From contig NZ_CAKKLX010000004.1 of the NCBI RefSeq assembly GCF_918698155.1, positions 62,001 through 126,000 on the forward strand: a stretch of DNA of 64,000 bases, read 5' to 3'. The position numbers and the translations under genes were made by a program. Under the pieces are notes generated by a model. That model was not told the origin of the DNA. It saw nothing but the letters and a program-made list of their open reading frames with translations, and did not search any database. This stretch comes from Roseomonas sp. CECT 9278. Lineage in GTDB: Bacteria > Pseudomonadota > Alphaproteobacteria > Acetobacterales > Acetobacteraceae. Below are positions 43,274 through 51,589 of the stretch, one piece after another; position 1 is the first letter of the stretch, and each line of letters starts with the position of its first letter.

Positions 43274-44472
43274 TCGCCACCGGCGATGCGGTGCTGGTGC
43301 TGAATGCCGGCTCGTCCTCGATCAAGTTCGAGGTCTTCGCGATGGACCCGGCGCCGGTGCCGCGCTTCGCCGGGCAGATGGAGGGCATCGGCGCGGCGCC
43401 GCGCTTCACGGCGCAGGATGCCGCGGGCAGGCGGCTGGCCGACCGCCGGTGGGAGGCAGGCGGCGCGCCGGGCGACCACCGCGCGGCGCTCGGCGTCATC
43501 ATCGATTGGCTGGACGGCGTGCTGCAAGGCCGCCGCGTGGCCGCCATCGGTCACCGCGTGGTGCATGGCGGGCCGGAGCTGGCGGCGCCGGTCGTGGTCG
43601 ATGCGGCGGTGATGGACCGGCTGCGGGCGCTGGCCCCGCTGGCGCCGCTGCACCAGCCGCACAACCTGGCGGGCATCGCCGCCGCCGCCGATCGCTTCCC
43701 CGGCGTGCCGCAGGTGGCGTGCTTCGACACCGCCTTCCACCGCAGCCATGCCTGGGAGGCCGATACCTTCGCCCTGCCGCCGGAATTCTACGACCGCGGC
43801 ATCAGGCGCTACGGCTTCCACGGCCTGTCCTATGAATACATCGCCCGCAGCCTGGCGCAGACCGACCCCGCGCTGGCGGCGGGGCGGGTGGTGGTGGCGC
43901 ATCTGGGCAATGGCGCCTCGCTCTGCGCCATGCAGGGTGGTCGCAGCGTGGACAGCACGATGGGGTTCACCGCGCTCGACGGGGTGCCGATGGGCACGCG
44001 CTGCGGGCAGATCGACCCCGGCGTGCTGCTGCACCTGATGACGACCGAGGGCATGGACCCCGCCGCCGTGCAGGCGCTGCTGTATGGCCATGCCGGGCTG
44101 AAGGGCATGTCCGGCATCAGCCAGGACGTGCGCGACCTGCAGGCCAGCACCGATCCGCGCGCCGCACGGGCGCTCGCGCATTTCTGCTGGCGCGTGCGGC
44201 GCGAGGTCGGCGCGCTGGCCGCCGCGCTGGGGGGTATCGACGCGCTGGTCTTCACCGCGGGCATCGGGGAGAACGCGCCCGCCATCCGCGCCGCGGTCTG
44301 CGATGGGCTGGGGTTCCTTGGCATCGCGCTGGACGCCGCGCGCAACGCCGCCAATGCCCCCGATATCGCCGCCGCGGGCGCCGCCACCCGCGTGCTGGTC
44401 CGCCCGACCGACGAGGAAGCCATGATCGCCCACCATGTGCTGGCCCTGTTGCAGCGCAGCGAAAACGCTTGA
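43270..44472 (+). CDS. ackA: Acetate/propionate-type kinase
   Basis: Converts acyl phosphate and ADP to the acid and ATP. The 400-residue ASKHA kinase has NAGSSSIKF at about 9-17, HRVVHGGPEL, FDTAFHRSHAW, HLGNGAS and GIGENAPAIR, all family-specific. GTG 43270 overlaps the previous stop. With the PTA domain upstream it completes an acyl-CoA to acid plus ATP route. Acetate and propionate or butyrate kinases cannot be separated here. Confidence 0.92.
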   Translation: MIATGDAVLVLNAGSSSIKFEVFAMDPAPVPRFAGQMEGIGAAPRFTAQDAAGRRLADRRWEAGGAPGDHRAALGVIIDWLDGVLQGRRVAAIGHRVVHGGPELAAPVVVDAAVMDRLRALAPLAPLHQPHNLAGIAAAADRFPGVPQVACFDTAFHRSHAWEADTFALPPEFYDRGIRRYGFHGLSYEYIARSLAQTDPALAAGRVVVAHLGNGASLCAMQGGRSVDSTMGFTALDGVPMGTRCGQIDPGVLLHLMTTEGMDPAAVQALLYGHAGLKGMSGISQDVRDLQASTDPRAARALAHFCWRVRREVGALAAALGGIDALVFTAGIGENAPAIRAAVCDGLGFLGIALDAARNAANAPDIAAAGAATRVLVRPTDEEAMIAHHVLALLQRSENA

Positions 44473-44522
44473 AGCGCCCTGCCCCGCGGCGCAGATAGGG
44501 TCCCGAGAACGGAGTTCGCAGC

Positions 44523-46829
44523 ATGCCCCCGATCCCCACCCCGCCGACCCGCGAACTGGCCGAGAAGGCCCAGGAGACGGCGACCCGCGTGCTCGACCAG
44601 GTCCGCACCCTGACCGAGGTGGTGAACCGCCACGCCGCGGCGCTGATGCCCGCCGCGCCCGGCGCCGCCAGCGCGCAGGCGATGAAGGACCTCGCCACGC
44701 GGTTCACCCGCACCCCGGGCGCGCTGGCGCAGGACGCCCGGGCCTATGCCACCGATGCGGCGCAGCGCTGGCTGATGTTCTGGGATGTCATGCGCGAGGC
44801 CGGCAACAACTTCGTCGAGCATGAGCGCGCCGGCTGCCCGCCGGTGCTGTTCTTCGACTACGAGACGATCGTCGATGGCCGCACCCTGCCGCGCCCGGTG
44901 AACTACGCGCTGGTGCGCATCACCCCGCCCGAGGGCACCCGTCCGGCCGACCCCAAGCTGCGCCCCTTCGTCATCATCGACCCACGCGCGGGACACGGCG
45001 CGGGCATCGGCGGCTTCAAGAACGACAGCCAGGTGGGTGTCGCGCTGCGCCGCGGCCATCCGGTCTATTTCGTCATCTTCTACCGCGAGCCGGAGAAGGG
45101 GCAGACCATCCTCGACGTGACGGCGGCCGAGGCGACCTTCCTCCAGCGCATCGCCCTCGACCATCCGAAGGCGCCCAAGCCCGTGGTGATCGGCAATTGC
45201 CAGGGCGGCTGGGCCACCATGATGCTCGGCGCCGCCGCCCCCGACGCGGTCGGCGCGCTGGTGCTGAACGGCGCGCCGCTGTCCTACTGGGCCGGCGAGA
45301 AGGGCCGCAACCCGATGCGCTACCTGGGCGGGCTGGCGGGCGGCGGCTGGCCGTCCTCGCTGATGGCGGACCTGGGCAACGGCAAGTTCGACGGTGCCGG
45401 GCTGGTCGCCAACTTCGAGAGCCTGTCGCCCGGCAACACCTGGTTCAAGAAGTACTTCGACCTCTATTCGAAGGTCGATACCGAGGCCGACCGCTTCCTG
45501 GAATTCGAACGCTGGTGGGGCGGCTACTTCCTGATGACCACCGACGAGATCCGCTGGATCGTCGACAACCTGTTCATCGGCAACCGCTTCTCCTCGGGCA
45601 CCATCTCCTCGGGCGGCGGCGAGACCTTCAACATGCGCGAGGTGAAGGCGCCGATCGTGGTGTTTGCCTCGGCCGGCGACAACATCACCCCGGTCGGCCA
45701 GGCGCTGCGCTGGATCGCCGACGTCTATCGCGACGAGCAGGAGATCAAGTCGCTCGGCCAGACCATCGTCTACCTGCTGCACGACCAGATCGGGCACCTG
45801 GGCATCTTCGTCTCCGGCGCGGTGGCGAAGAAGGAGCACAACGAGATCGCGACCACGCTCGAACTGATCGAGGCGGTCGCGCCGGGCCTGTACGAGATGC
45901 GCATCACCGGCCACGACGGGTCCGGCGGCAACGAGGAATGGCAGGTCGAGCTGGTCGAACGCCGCATCGCCGACATCCGCACCCTGTCGGGCGAGGCGAG
46001 CAACGAGGCCTTCCCCGCCGTCGCGAAGATCAGCGAAATGAACCAGCATCTGTATGACGTGCTGGTCAGCCCGATCGTGCGGCAATTCACCACCGAGGCC
46101 GGCGCCGAGGCGCGCCGCCAGCGCAGCCCGATGCGCACGCGCCGCTACATGTTCTCGGACCTCAACCCCTTCATGATGCCGGTGCGCGCCCTGGCCGGCA
46201 TGGCGCGCGACCATCGCGCCCCGGCCGCGCCCGACAACCCGTTCCTGGCGATGGAGAAGGCCTGGGCCGATGCGGTCGAGCACAGCATCGGCGCCTGGGC
46301 CGACCTGCGCGACGCCTCGATGGAGGTCGCCTTCCACGCCATCTACGGGGGCCTCGCCGCCGCCGGCGTGACCGGCGACGACACCGCCGCGGAGGCCGAG
46401 GCCGCGCGGCGTTCCCTGGTCATCGAGCCCACCCACCATGTCGATGCGCGGGCGAAGGTCGCCGAGGGCGGCTATGCCGAGGCAGTGATCCGCATGATGA
46501 TCCTGCTGGCCGATGCGCGCGGCGGCGTGCGGCGGTCGCGCCTCGCGCGGTCGAACGCGCTGCTGACCACCGAGGCACCCTTCGCCGGCATGAGCCCGCC
46601 GGCGCGCCAGGCCATGATCCGCGAACAGACGGTGATCGTGACCCTGATGCGCGAGGAGGCGCTCGCCGCCCTGCCGAAGCTGCTGCCGACCGCCGCGGAT
46701 CGCCGCAAGGCACTGGCCGCGGTCGAGCTGGTGGCGGGGCCGGACGACGAGCTCGGCGACAAGGCGCGCGAGATGCTGGTGGCGATGCGCGACACGCTCG
46801 GCACCGGGCCGAAGGTGGCGGTGGCCTGA
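44523..46829 (+). CDS. DUF3141 protein with PHA-synthase-like alpha/beta hydrolase core
   Basis: A 768-residue protein with an amphipathic N-terminal region (1-90) of the phasin-like kind, an alpha/beta-hydrolase core (about 130-440) and a long C-terminal domain. The core has a lipase-box-like GNCQGG with Cys226, Asp386 in SAGDNIT and His420/His425 in HDQIGHLG, the Cys-Asp-His layout of PHA synthases. It is not a normal PhaC in size or in its other parts. From memory, a related gene, pta, ackA and a fabI form an operon in Sinorhizobium meliloti that is induced by phosphate stress. ATG 44523 follows GGAG by eight bases. Confidence 0.8.
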   Translation: MPPIPTPPTRELAEKAQETATRVLDQVRTLTEVVNRHAAALMPAAPGAASAQAMKDLATRFTRTPGALAQDARAYATDAAQRWLMFWDVMREAGNNFVEHERAGCPPVLFFDYETIVDGRTLPRPVNYALVRITPPEGTRPADPKLRPFVIIDPRAGHGAGIGGFKNDSQVGVALRRGHPVYFVIFYREPEKGQTILDVTAAEATFLQRIALDHPKAPKPVVIGNCQGGWATMMLGAAAPDAVGALVLNGAPLSYWAGEKGRNPMRYLGGLAGGGWPSSLMADLGNGKFDGAGLVANFESLSPGNTWFKKYFDLYSKVDTEADRFLEFERWWGGYFLMTTDEIRWIVDNLFIGNRFSSGTISSGGGETFNMREVKAPIVVFASAGDNITPVGQALRWIADVYRDEQEIKSLGQTIVYLLHDQIGHLGIFVSGAVAKKEHNEIATTLELIEAVAPGLYEMRITGHDGSGGNEEWQVELVERRIADIRTLSGEASNEAFPAVAKISEMNQHLYDVLVSPIVRQFTTEAGAEARRQRSPMRTRRYMFSDLNPFMMPVRALAGMARDHRAPAAPDNPFLAMEKAWADAVEHSIGAWADLRDASMEVAFHAIYGGLAAAGVTGDDTAAEAEAARRSLVIEPTHHVDARAKVAEGGYAEAVIRMMILLADARGGVRRSRLARSNALLTTEAPFAGMSPPARQAMIREQTVIVTLMREEALAALPKLLPTAADRRKALAAVELVAGPDDELGDKAREMLVAMRDTLGTGPKVAVA

Positions 46830-47094
46830 TCGCGGCCGGCGCGGCGCCACGGCGGATGCGCCACCGCGCCGGAGCGCTTCGCCGGGCCACGCCAGCGCGC
46901 GCCGGGCGCGTGGCGCGGGCACGCGGCGGCGCGCTTTGCCCGCCTGCGCGGGTCGCCTGGCGGTACCGCCTGGCGTGACAACGACCCGGCGCCGCTGCGG
47001 ATCGCCGCGACCAGCGGCAACCGTTCGGGCTTCTTGTTTTCACGAGCATCCTCGCCCGACCGGATGATTCCATCTTTTCGGGATCTGCTTTAGG

Positions 47095-48042
47095 ATGGCG
47101 CGCCACCATCCGGCGAAGGCCATGGCCGCAAGGGCCGCGACGACCAGCACCGTCCTCGACCTCGCCATGGCGCAGGACGCATCGATGGACGCGATCGAGG
47201 CCGCCGAGGCGGCGCTGATCGCGCTGCGCGGCCAGCCACCCGACATGGCCGGGGCCGTCACCACGGCGCTCGGCGACGCCACCGGCGGGATGGCCCCGGA
47301 CAGCACGGTGCATCGCGCCGCGCTCGCCGTCGCGCAGGCCGTGGAGCGCCACGGCGCCAGCTTCCCGCGCGGCGCGGAGCCTGCCTACCACGACCGCCTG
47401 CACCAGGCCGAGACCGCCCGCGCAATGGGCTGGCTGGCCGGCGCGGCGCGGCGGATGGGGCTGCTGACGCGCGAGGAGGCCGCGCTCGCGGTACTCGCGA
47501 TGGCGGCGCACGACCTTGGGCATGACGGGCAGGTCCATGCCGAGCGCGGCGTGCTGGAACGGCGCTCCGCCGAGGATGCCGGCGCGATCGCCACCGCCGC
47601 CGGCCTGCCGCCGGCCGATATCGCGGCACTGCGCCGCATCGTGCTGGCCACCACCTGGCCGTGGGAGGACCAGGAGGCGCCCGACCTGTCCTGCCGCCTG
47701 GCGCGCGAGGCCGACCTGTTCGCAAGCAGCCTGCCGCGGCTCGGCCCGCTGCTGAGCCGGCTGCTGGCCCGCGAATTGGCGGCCGCAGGCCAGCCCGCGC
47801 CGGAGGGTGTCGCGACCCATGCGGCGCGCGTCGCGCTGCTGCGGCTGCTGCCGCCGGCCAGCCCGCCGGCACGGGCGCTCGGCCTCGATGCCGCACGCTC
47901 GGCGCAGCTCGCGGCCTATGCCGGCGCGGCGCGGCGCCTCGGATTGCCCGGCACCAGCGCGGAGGAAGGCGCGGCGGCGCTCGATGCGCTGGACCCCGCC
48001 GATGCCGAGGCGCTCCTCGCGTGGTCGGGCGAGGTGCGATGA
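47095..48042 (+). CDS. HD-domain protein resembling class I cyclic nucleotide phosphodiesterase
   Basis: A 315-residue protein. Its metal-site motifs are His99-Asp100-x-x-His103 (YHDRLHQ) and His139-Asp140-x-x-His143 (AAHDLGHDG), which fit the H-N-x-x-H and HD-x-x-H-x-G patterns of eukaryotic-type class I phosphodiesterases better than HD-GYP or plain HD proteins. A third Asp is in READLFA. Thus it may hydrolyse cAMP or cGMP. It overlaps the cyclase gene in an ATGA, a strong link to cyclic-nucleotide chemistry. ATG 47095 has a weak ribosome site; 47122, after GAAGG, is an alternative. The 265-base gap before it (46830-47094) holds an AT-richer stretch at 47025-47090 but no clear promoter pair. 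Confidence 0.7.
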   Translation: MARHHPAKAMAARAATTSTVLDLAMAQDASMDAIEAAEAALIALRGQPPDMAGAVTTALGDATGGMAPDSTVHRAALAVAQAVERHGASFPRGAEPAYHDRLHQAETARAMGWLAGAARRMGLLTREEAALAVLAMAAHDLGHDGQVHAERGVLERRSAEDAGAIATAAGLPPADIAALRRIVLATTWPWEDQEAPDLSCRLAREADLFASSLPRLGPLLSRLLARELAAAGQPAPEGVATHAARVALLRLLPPASPPARALGLDAARSAQLAAYAGAARRLGLPGTSAEEGAAALDALDPADAEALLAWSGEVR

Positions 48043-49262
48043 GCGGCGCGGCGCGCGGGCCATCGCTGCTGGTGCTGCTGGTCCTGCTGGTCGCCTGCGT
48101 CGGCAGCTTCCTGCTGGGCGCGCTGGCGTTGACCGCGGCCGCCACGCCGGCCGGCGCGCCGGTCGCGGCCCTCGGCCTGGCGGTGGGTGGGCTGCTGCTG
48201 GGCCTGGGCGGCGCGGCCTTCGCGGCGCGGCGCGTCACCCTGGCGCTGCGGCGCCTGGCGCGCGAGGCCGAGGCGGTGCGCCGGCTGGACCTGGCCGACC
48301 CGATGCCGCCGCCGGGTGGCACGGCGGAAGTCCAGGCCCTGGGCGAGGCGATGGGCGGCATGAAATCCGCGCTGCGCCTGTTCAGCGTGTACGTGCCGCG
48401 CGACCTGGTCCGCAAGCTGATGGCCGAGGGCGCGGAGGTGAGCCTGGGCGGCGAGCGGCGGCGCCTGACGGTGATGTTCTCCGACGTGCAGGGCTTCACC
48501 ACCATCGCCGAGCGCATGGACCCCGAGGAGTTGATGCGCATCACCTCGGCCTATTTCCAGGCGGTGACGGACGACCTGCTGGAGCACCACGCGACCATCG
48601 ACAAGTATATCGGCGATGCGGTGATGGCGATCTGGAACGCGCCCAAGCGCGACCTGGCGCATGCGCTGCACGGCTGCCGCGCGGCGCTGCATGCGCGCGC
48701 GCTGACACTGCGGCTGGAGGAGGAATTCGCCGAGCGCGGCTGGCCGCGCATGCACACGCGCTTCGGCATCCATACCGGCGATGCGGTGGTGGGCAATGTC
48801 GGGTCGTCGGATCGCATGGCGTACACCGCGATCGGTGGCATGGTGAACCTGGCCTCGCGGCTCGAAGGCATGAACAAGATGTACGGCACGCAGATCCTGG
48901 TGAGCGAGGCGACGCGCATCGGCGCGGGCAGCGGCTTCGTGTTCCGCCCGGTCGACCTGGTGCTGGCCAAGGGCACGCAGGATGCGGTCGAGGTGCATGA
49001 GCTGGTCGGGCTGTCCTTCGCCGCCGACGCGAAGGACACGCCGCTGGTCGCGGACCGCGCGCTGGTGGCGCGCCTGCCGGCCTGGGGCGAGGCGATCCGC
49101 CGCTTCCGTGCCGGGCAGTTCGGTGCCGCGCGCGCCGCGCTGGCCGATGCGGGCGACCCGGCGACGGATCCGCTGGTCGCGGCCTATGCCGAGCGCCTGG
49201 CGCGCTTTCCCGACGGGCCACCGGCCGATTGGTCGCCGGTGACGCGGCTCGACAGCAAGTGA
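48039..49262 (+). CDS. Membrane-bound class III adenylate/guanylate cyclase
   Basis: A 407-residue protein: two membrane segments (about 9-33 and 41-63), a short HAMP-like linker (about 63-112) and a class III cyclase domain (about 138-320). The metal aspartates are Asp149 (FSDVQGF) and Asp193 (IGDAVMA), the purine-reading lysine is Lys189 (DKYIGD), and VNLASRLE supplies the transition-state Asn and Arg. Where most relatives have GDTVN this one has GGMVN. cAMP is the likely product, though base choice cannot be proved. There is no large periplasmic sensor. It is coupled at both ends, to the HD protein and to the patatin gene. Confidence 0.9.
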   Translation: MSGAARGPSLLVLLVLLVACVGSFLLGALALTAAATPAGAPVAALGLAVGGLLLGLGGAAFAARRVTLALRRLAREAEAVRRLDLADPMPPPGGTAEVQALGEAMGGMKSALRLFSVYVPRDLVRKLMAEGAEVSLGGERRRLTVMFSDVQGFTTIAERMDPEELMRITSAYFQAVTDDLLEHHATIDKYIGDAVMAIWNAPKRDLAHALHGCRAALHARALTLRLEEEFAERGWPRMHTRFGIHTGDAVVGNVGSSDRMAYTAIGGMVNLASRLEGMNKMYGTQILVSEATRIGAGSGFVFRPVDLVLAKGTQDAVEVHELVGLSFAADAKDTPLVADRALVARLPAWGEAIRRFRAGQFGAARAALADAGDPATDPLVAAYAERLARFPDGPPADWSPVTRLDSK

Positions 49263-50284
49263 CGGGCGCGCGCAACCGCCGGCGGATCAAGCTGGCGCTG
49301 CAGGGCGGCGGGTCGCATGGCGCCTTCACCTGGGGCGTGCTGGAACGCCTGCTGGCCGACGACCGCCTGGAGATCGAGGCGGTGGTCGGCACCAGCGCGG
49401 GGGCGATGAACGCCGCCGTGCTGGTCGACGGGCTGATCGCCGGCGGGCCGGCGGAAGCGCAGCGGCGGCTCGATGTGTTCTGGGAGGGGATCGGCAACAT
49501 CGCGGCCTTCTCGCCGGTGCAGCCGACGCCGCTCGACATGATGCTGAGCCCGGGGAACATGGATTTCTCGCCGGCCTGGCGGCTGGCCGACGTGATGCAG
49601 CGGCAATTCTCGCCCTACGAGTTCAACCCGACGAACATGAACCCGCTGCACGAGCATATCGAGGCGGTGGTGGACTTCGCCCGGCTGCGCAGCGCGCCCG
49701 GCCCGGCGATCTTCGCCTGCGCCACCAACGTGCTGACCGGGCGGCTGCGCGTGTTCGAGCGCGCGGAAATGAGCGCGGCGGCGGTGATGGCCTCCGCCTG
49801 CGTGCCGCTGCTGCACCAGGCGGTGGAGGTCGAGGGGCAGCACTACTGGGATGGCGGCTATTGCGGCAATCCGCCGATCTTCCCGCTGATCTACATGGGC
49901 GGTGCGCCGGACATACTGATCGTGCAGCTGAACCCGGTGAACATCCCCGAGGTGCCGCGCGACATCCGCGCCATCGTCGACCGGATGAACACGCTGGCCT
50001 TCAACTCATCGCTGATGCGCGAGATGCGGATGATCCGCTTCGTGACGGACATGATCGACAAGGGCGACCTGCCGGAAGGGAAATACCTGCGCTGCTTCAT
50101 TCACTGCATCGACGCCGAGGCCGAGCTGGCGGCGCTGAATGCGTCGTCGAAGATGAATGCGTCGATGGGGTTCCTGCAGCACCTGCGCGCGCTGGGAGCC
50201 GCGAAGGCGGAGGCGTTCCTGGACACGCATTTCGCGGCGATCGGGGTGCGGTCGTCGACGGATGTGATGGAGCGGTTTCTGTAG
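49259..50284 (+). CDS. Patatin-like phospholipase
   Basis: A 341-residue patatin lipase. Oxyanion loop GGGSHG at 17-21, nucleophile Ser46 in GTSAG and catalytic Asp in WDGGYCGN near residue 200 form the Ser-Asp dyad. It lacks a signal peptide and so acts in the cytoplasm or on the inner leaflet. GTG 49259 overlaps the cyclase stop (GTGA). Many alphaproteobacteria carry relatives of unknown role. The coupling to a cyclase and a phosphodiesterase suggests it may be a target of the cyclic nucleotide. Confidence 0.88.
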   Translation: MTGARNRRRIKLALQGGGSHGAFTWGVLERLLADDRLEIEAVVGTSAGAMNAAVLVDGLIAGGPAEAQRRLDVFWEGIGNIAAFSPVQPTPLDMMLSPGNMDFSPAWRLADVMQRQFSPYEFNPTNMNPLHEHIEAVVDFARLRSAPGPAIFACATNVLTGRLRVFERAEMSAAAVMASACVPLLHQAVEVEGQHYWDGGYCGNPPIFPLIYMGGAPDILIVQLNPVNIPEVPRDIRAIVDRMNTLAFNSSLMREMRMIRFVTDMIDKGDLPEGKYLRCFIHCIDAEAELAALNASSKMNASMGFLQHLRALGAAKAEAFLDTHFAAIGVRSSTDVMERFL

Positions 50285-50307
50285 ATCCGTCGTCGCGAGC
50301 GTCTTTA

Positions 50308-50335
50308 CCCGGCCAGACTATTCGCTCTGGTCGGG
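50308..50335. terminator. Bidirectional terminator between convergent operons
   Basis: CCCGGCCAGA (50308-50317) and TCTGGTCGGG (50326-50335) form a 10-bp stem with one G-T pair and an 8-base loop. It is between the patatin stop (+) and the lyase stop (-). On the minus strand the bases after it are TAAAGAC, only weakly T-rich. Confidence 0.6.
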
Positions 50336-50342
50336 AGTTGCC

Positions 50343-51587
50343 CTAGTACGTCCGCTCGTTCGCGCCGATCCGGCTGTTCTGCCCGCCGCGCGCGGCCGCC
50401 ACGGCGCGGGCGACGGCCTCGACATACTCGCCCGCCACCTCGCGATGGATCGGGTTGAGATGCAGGTGGATGCCGTCCGGTTCCTGCTGGCGCCCGACCA
50501 GCCAGCCCTCGGCATCGAGCGCCGCCGCCACCTTGCCGATGTCGAGCGCGGGGTCGCTCGCGCGCCAGACGAAGATGCCGAGGTCGCTCGGCCGAAGAAT
50601 GTCGAGGCCCGGGATCGCGCCGATCCCCGCCGTCATGATGGCCTTGGCTTCCATGATGAGGCGCGCGCAACGCAGGTAGCCGTCGTCGCCGAGGTGGTTC
50701 ATCGCCGCCCAGGCCGCGGCCACCGCCCCGCCCGGCCGCGTGCCCTGCGTGGTGTAGGCGGCATAGGGCCCGCGCTGCCAGGCGCGGCTTTCGAACTTGT
50801 GCCATTCGCGGTCGGCGGCATCCGCGACCAGCAGCAGCGACGCGCCCTTGGGCGCCATGCCGTGCTTGTGGATGTCGGCGGACATCGAGGTGACGCCCGG
50901 CACGTTCAGCTCGAAGGCCGGGATGTCGTGGCCGAGGCGCCGCACATAGGGCGCGAGGAAGCCGCCCACGCAGGCATCGACATGCATCCAGGCCCCGTGC
51001 CGCGCCGCCAGCGCGGCGATCTCGGCGATCGGGTCGAAGGTGCCGAAGGGGTAGTTCGGCGCCGAGCCCACCAGCGCGACGGTGTCGTCATCCATGCGCG
51101 CTTCCATCGCCGCGACATCGGCGCGCAGACCAGGGCCGATCGGCACGCGCCGCACCTCGATGCCCAATGCCTCGGCCGCGCGGTCGAAGGTGAGATGCGC
51201 CGAATTCGGCAGCACGATGTTCGGCTGCGTCACGCCGCGCTGCGCCCGCGCGCGATTGCGCGCCGCCATCATGGCGAGGAAAATGCTCTCCGACCCGCCG
51301 GAAGTGAAGGTGCCCCCTGCCCGCGCATCGCCGCCCAGCAGCGCGAGCGCCATGGCGATGACCTCGTCCTCCAGCGACTTCAGGCTGGGGAAGGCGCGCT
51401 GGCCGAGGTTGTTCTCGGTCCAATACGCCAGGTAGGCCTGCTGCTGGACGCGCTCCAGCTCCTCGTCCAGCCAGTAGAAATAGACGGCGAGGCGGCCGTG
51501 GCGCCAGTCGCGGTCGCCCTGCTTGCGGTCGCGCAGCGCCGCCAGGATGGCGTCCGCCGGCGCGCCTGTCGCGGGGATGCCGGCCAT
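50343..51587 (-). CDS. PLP-dependent decarboxylase/lyase of the sphingosine-1-phosphate lyase type
   Basis: A 414-residue fold-type I PLP enzyme of the group II decarboxylase family. FTSGGSES at 94-101, the PLP-binding Asp204 in MHVDACVGG and Lys241 in SADIHKHGMAPKG match sphingosine-phosphate lyase better than glutamate or aromatic decarboxylases. There is no membrane anchor. Its substrate in a bacterium could be a phosphorylated long-chain amino-alcohol or another amine. It begins two bases after korB, so it belongs to the same operon as the 2-oxoacid oxidoreductase. Confidence 0.82.
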   Translation of the reverse strand: MAGIPATGAPADAILAALRDRKQGDRDWRHGRLAVYFYWLDEELERVQQQAYLAYWTENNLGQRAFPSLKSLEDEVIAMALALLGGDARAGGTFTSGGSESIFLAMMAARNRARAQRGVTQPNIVLPNSAHLTFDRAAEALGIEVRRVPIGPGLRADVAAMEARMDDDTVALVGSAPNYPFGTFDPIAEIAALAARHGAWMHVDACVGGFLAPYVRRLGHDIPAFELNVPGVTSMSADIHKHGMAPKGASLLLVADAADREWHKFESRAWQRGPYAAYTTQGTRPGGAVAAAWAAMNHLGDDGYLRCARLIMEAKAIMTAGIGAIPGLDILRPSDLGIFVWRASDPALDIGKVAAALDAEGWLVGRQQEPDGIHLHLNPIHREVAGEYVEAVARAVAAARGGQNSRIGANERTY

Positions 51588-51589
51588 GG

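Noticed and set aside
46959-46970. Perfect 12-base palindrome GGCGGTACCGCC as an operator
   Set aside because: Short GC palindromes are expected by chance here; no promoter elements next to it.
49259-50284. Patatin as the effector of a classical CBASS system
   Set aside because: There is no CD-NTase, Cap2 or Cap3 nearby; the cyclase is class III and has a coupled phosphodiesterase.
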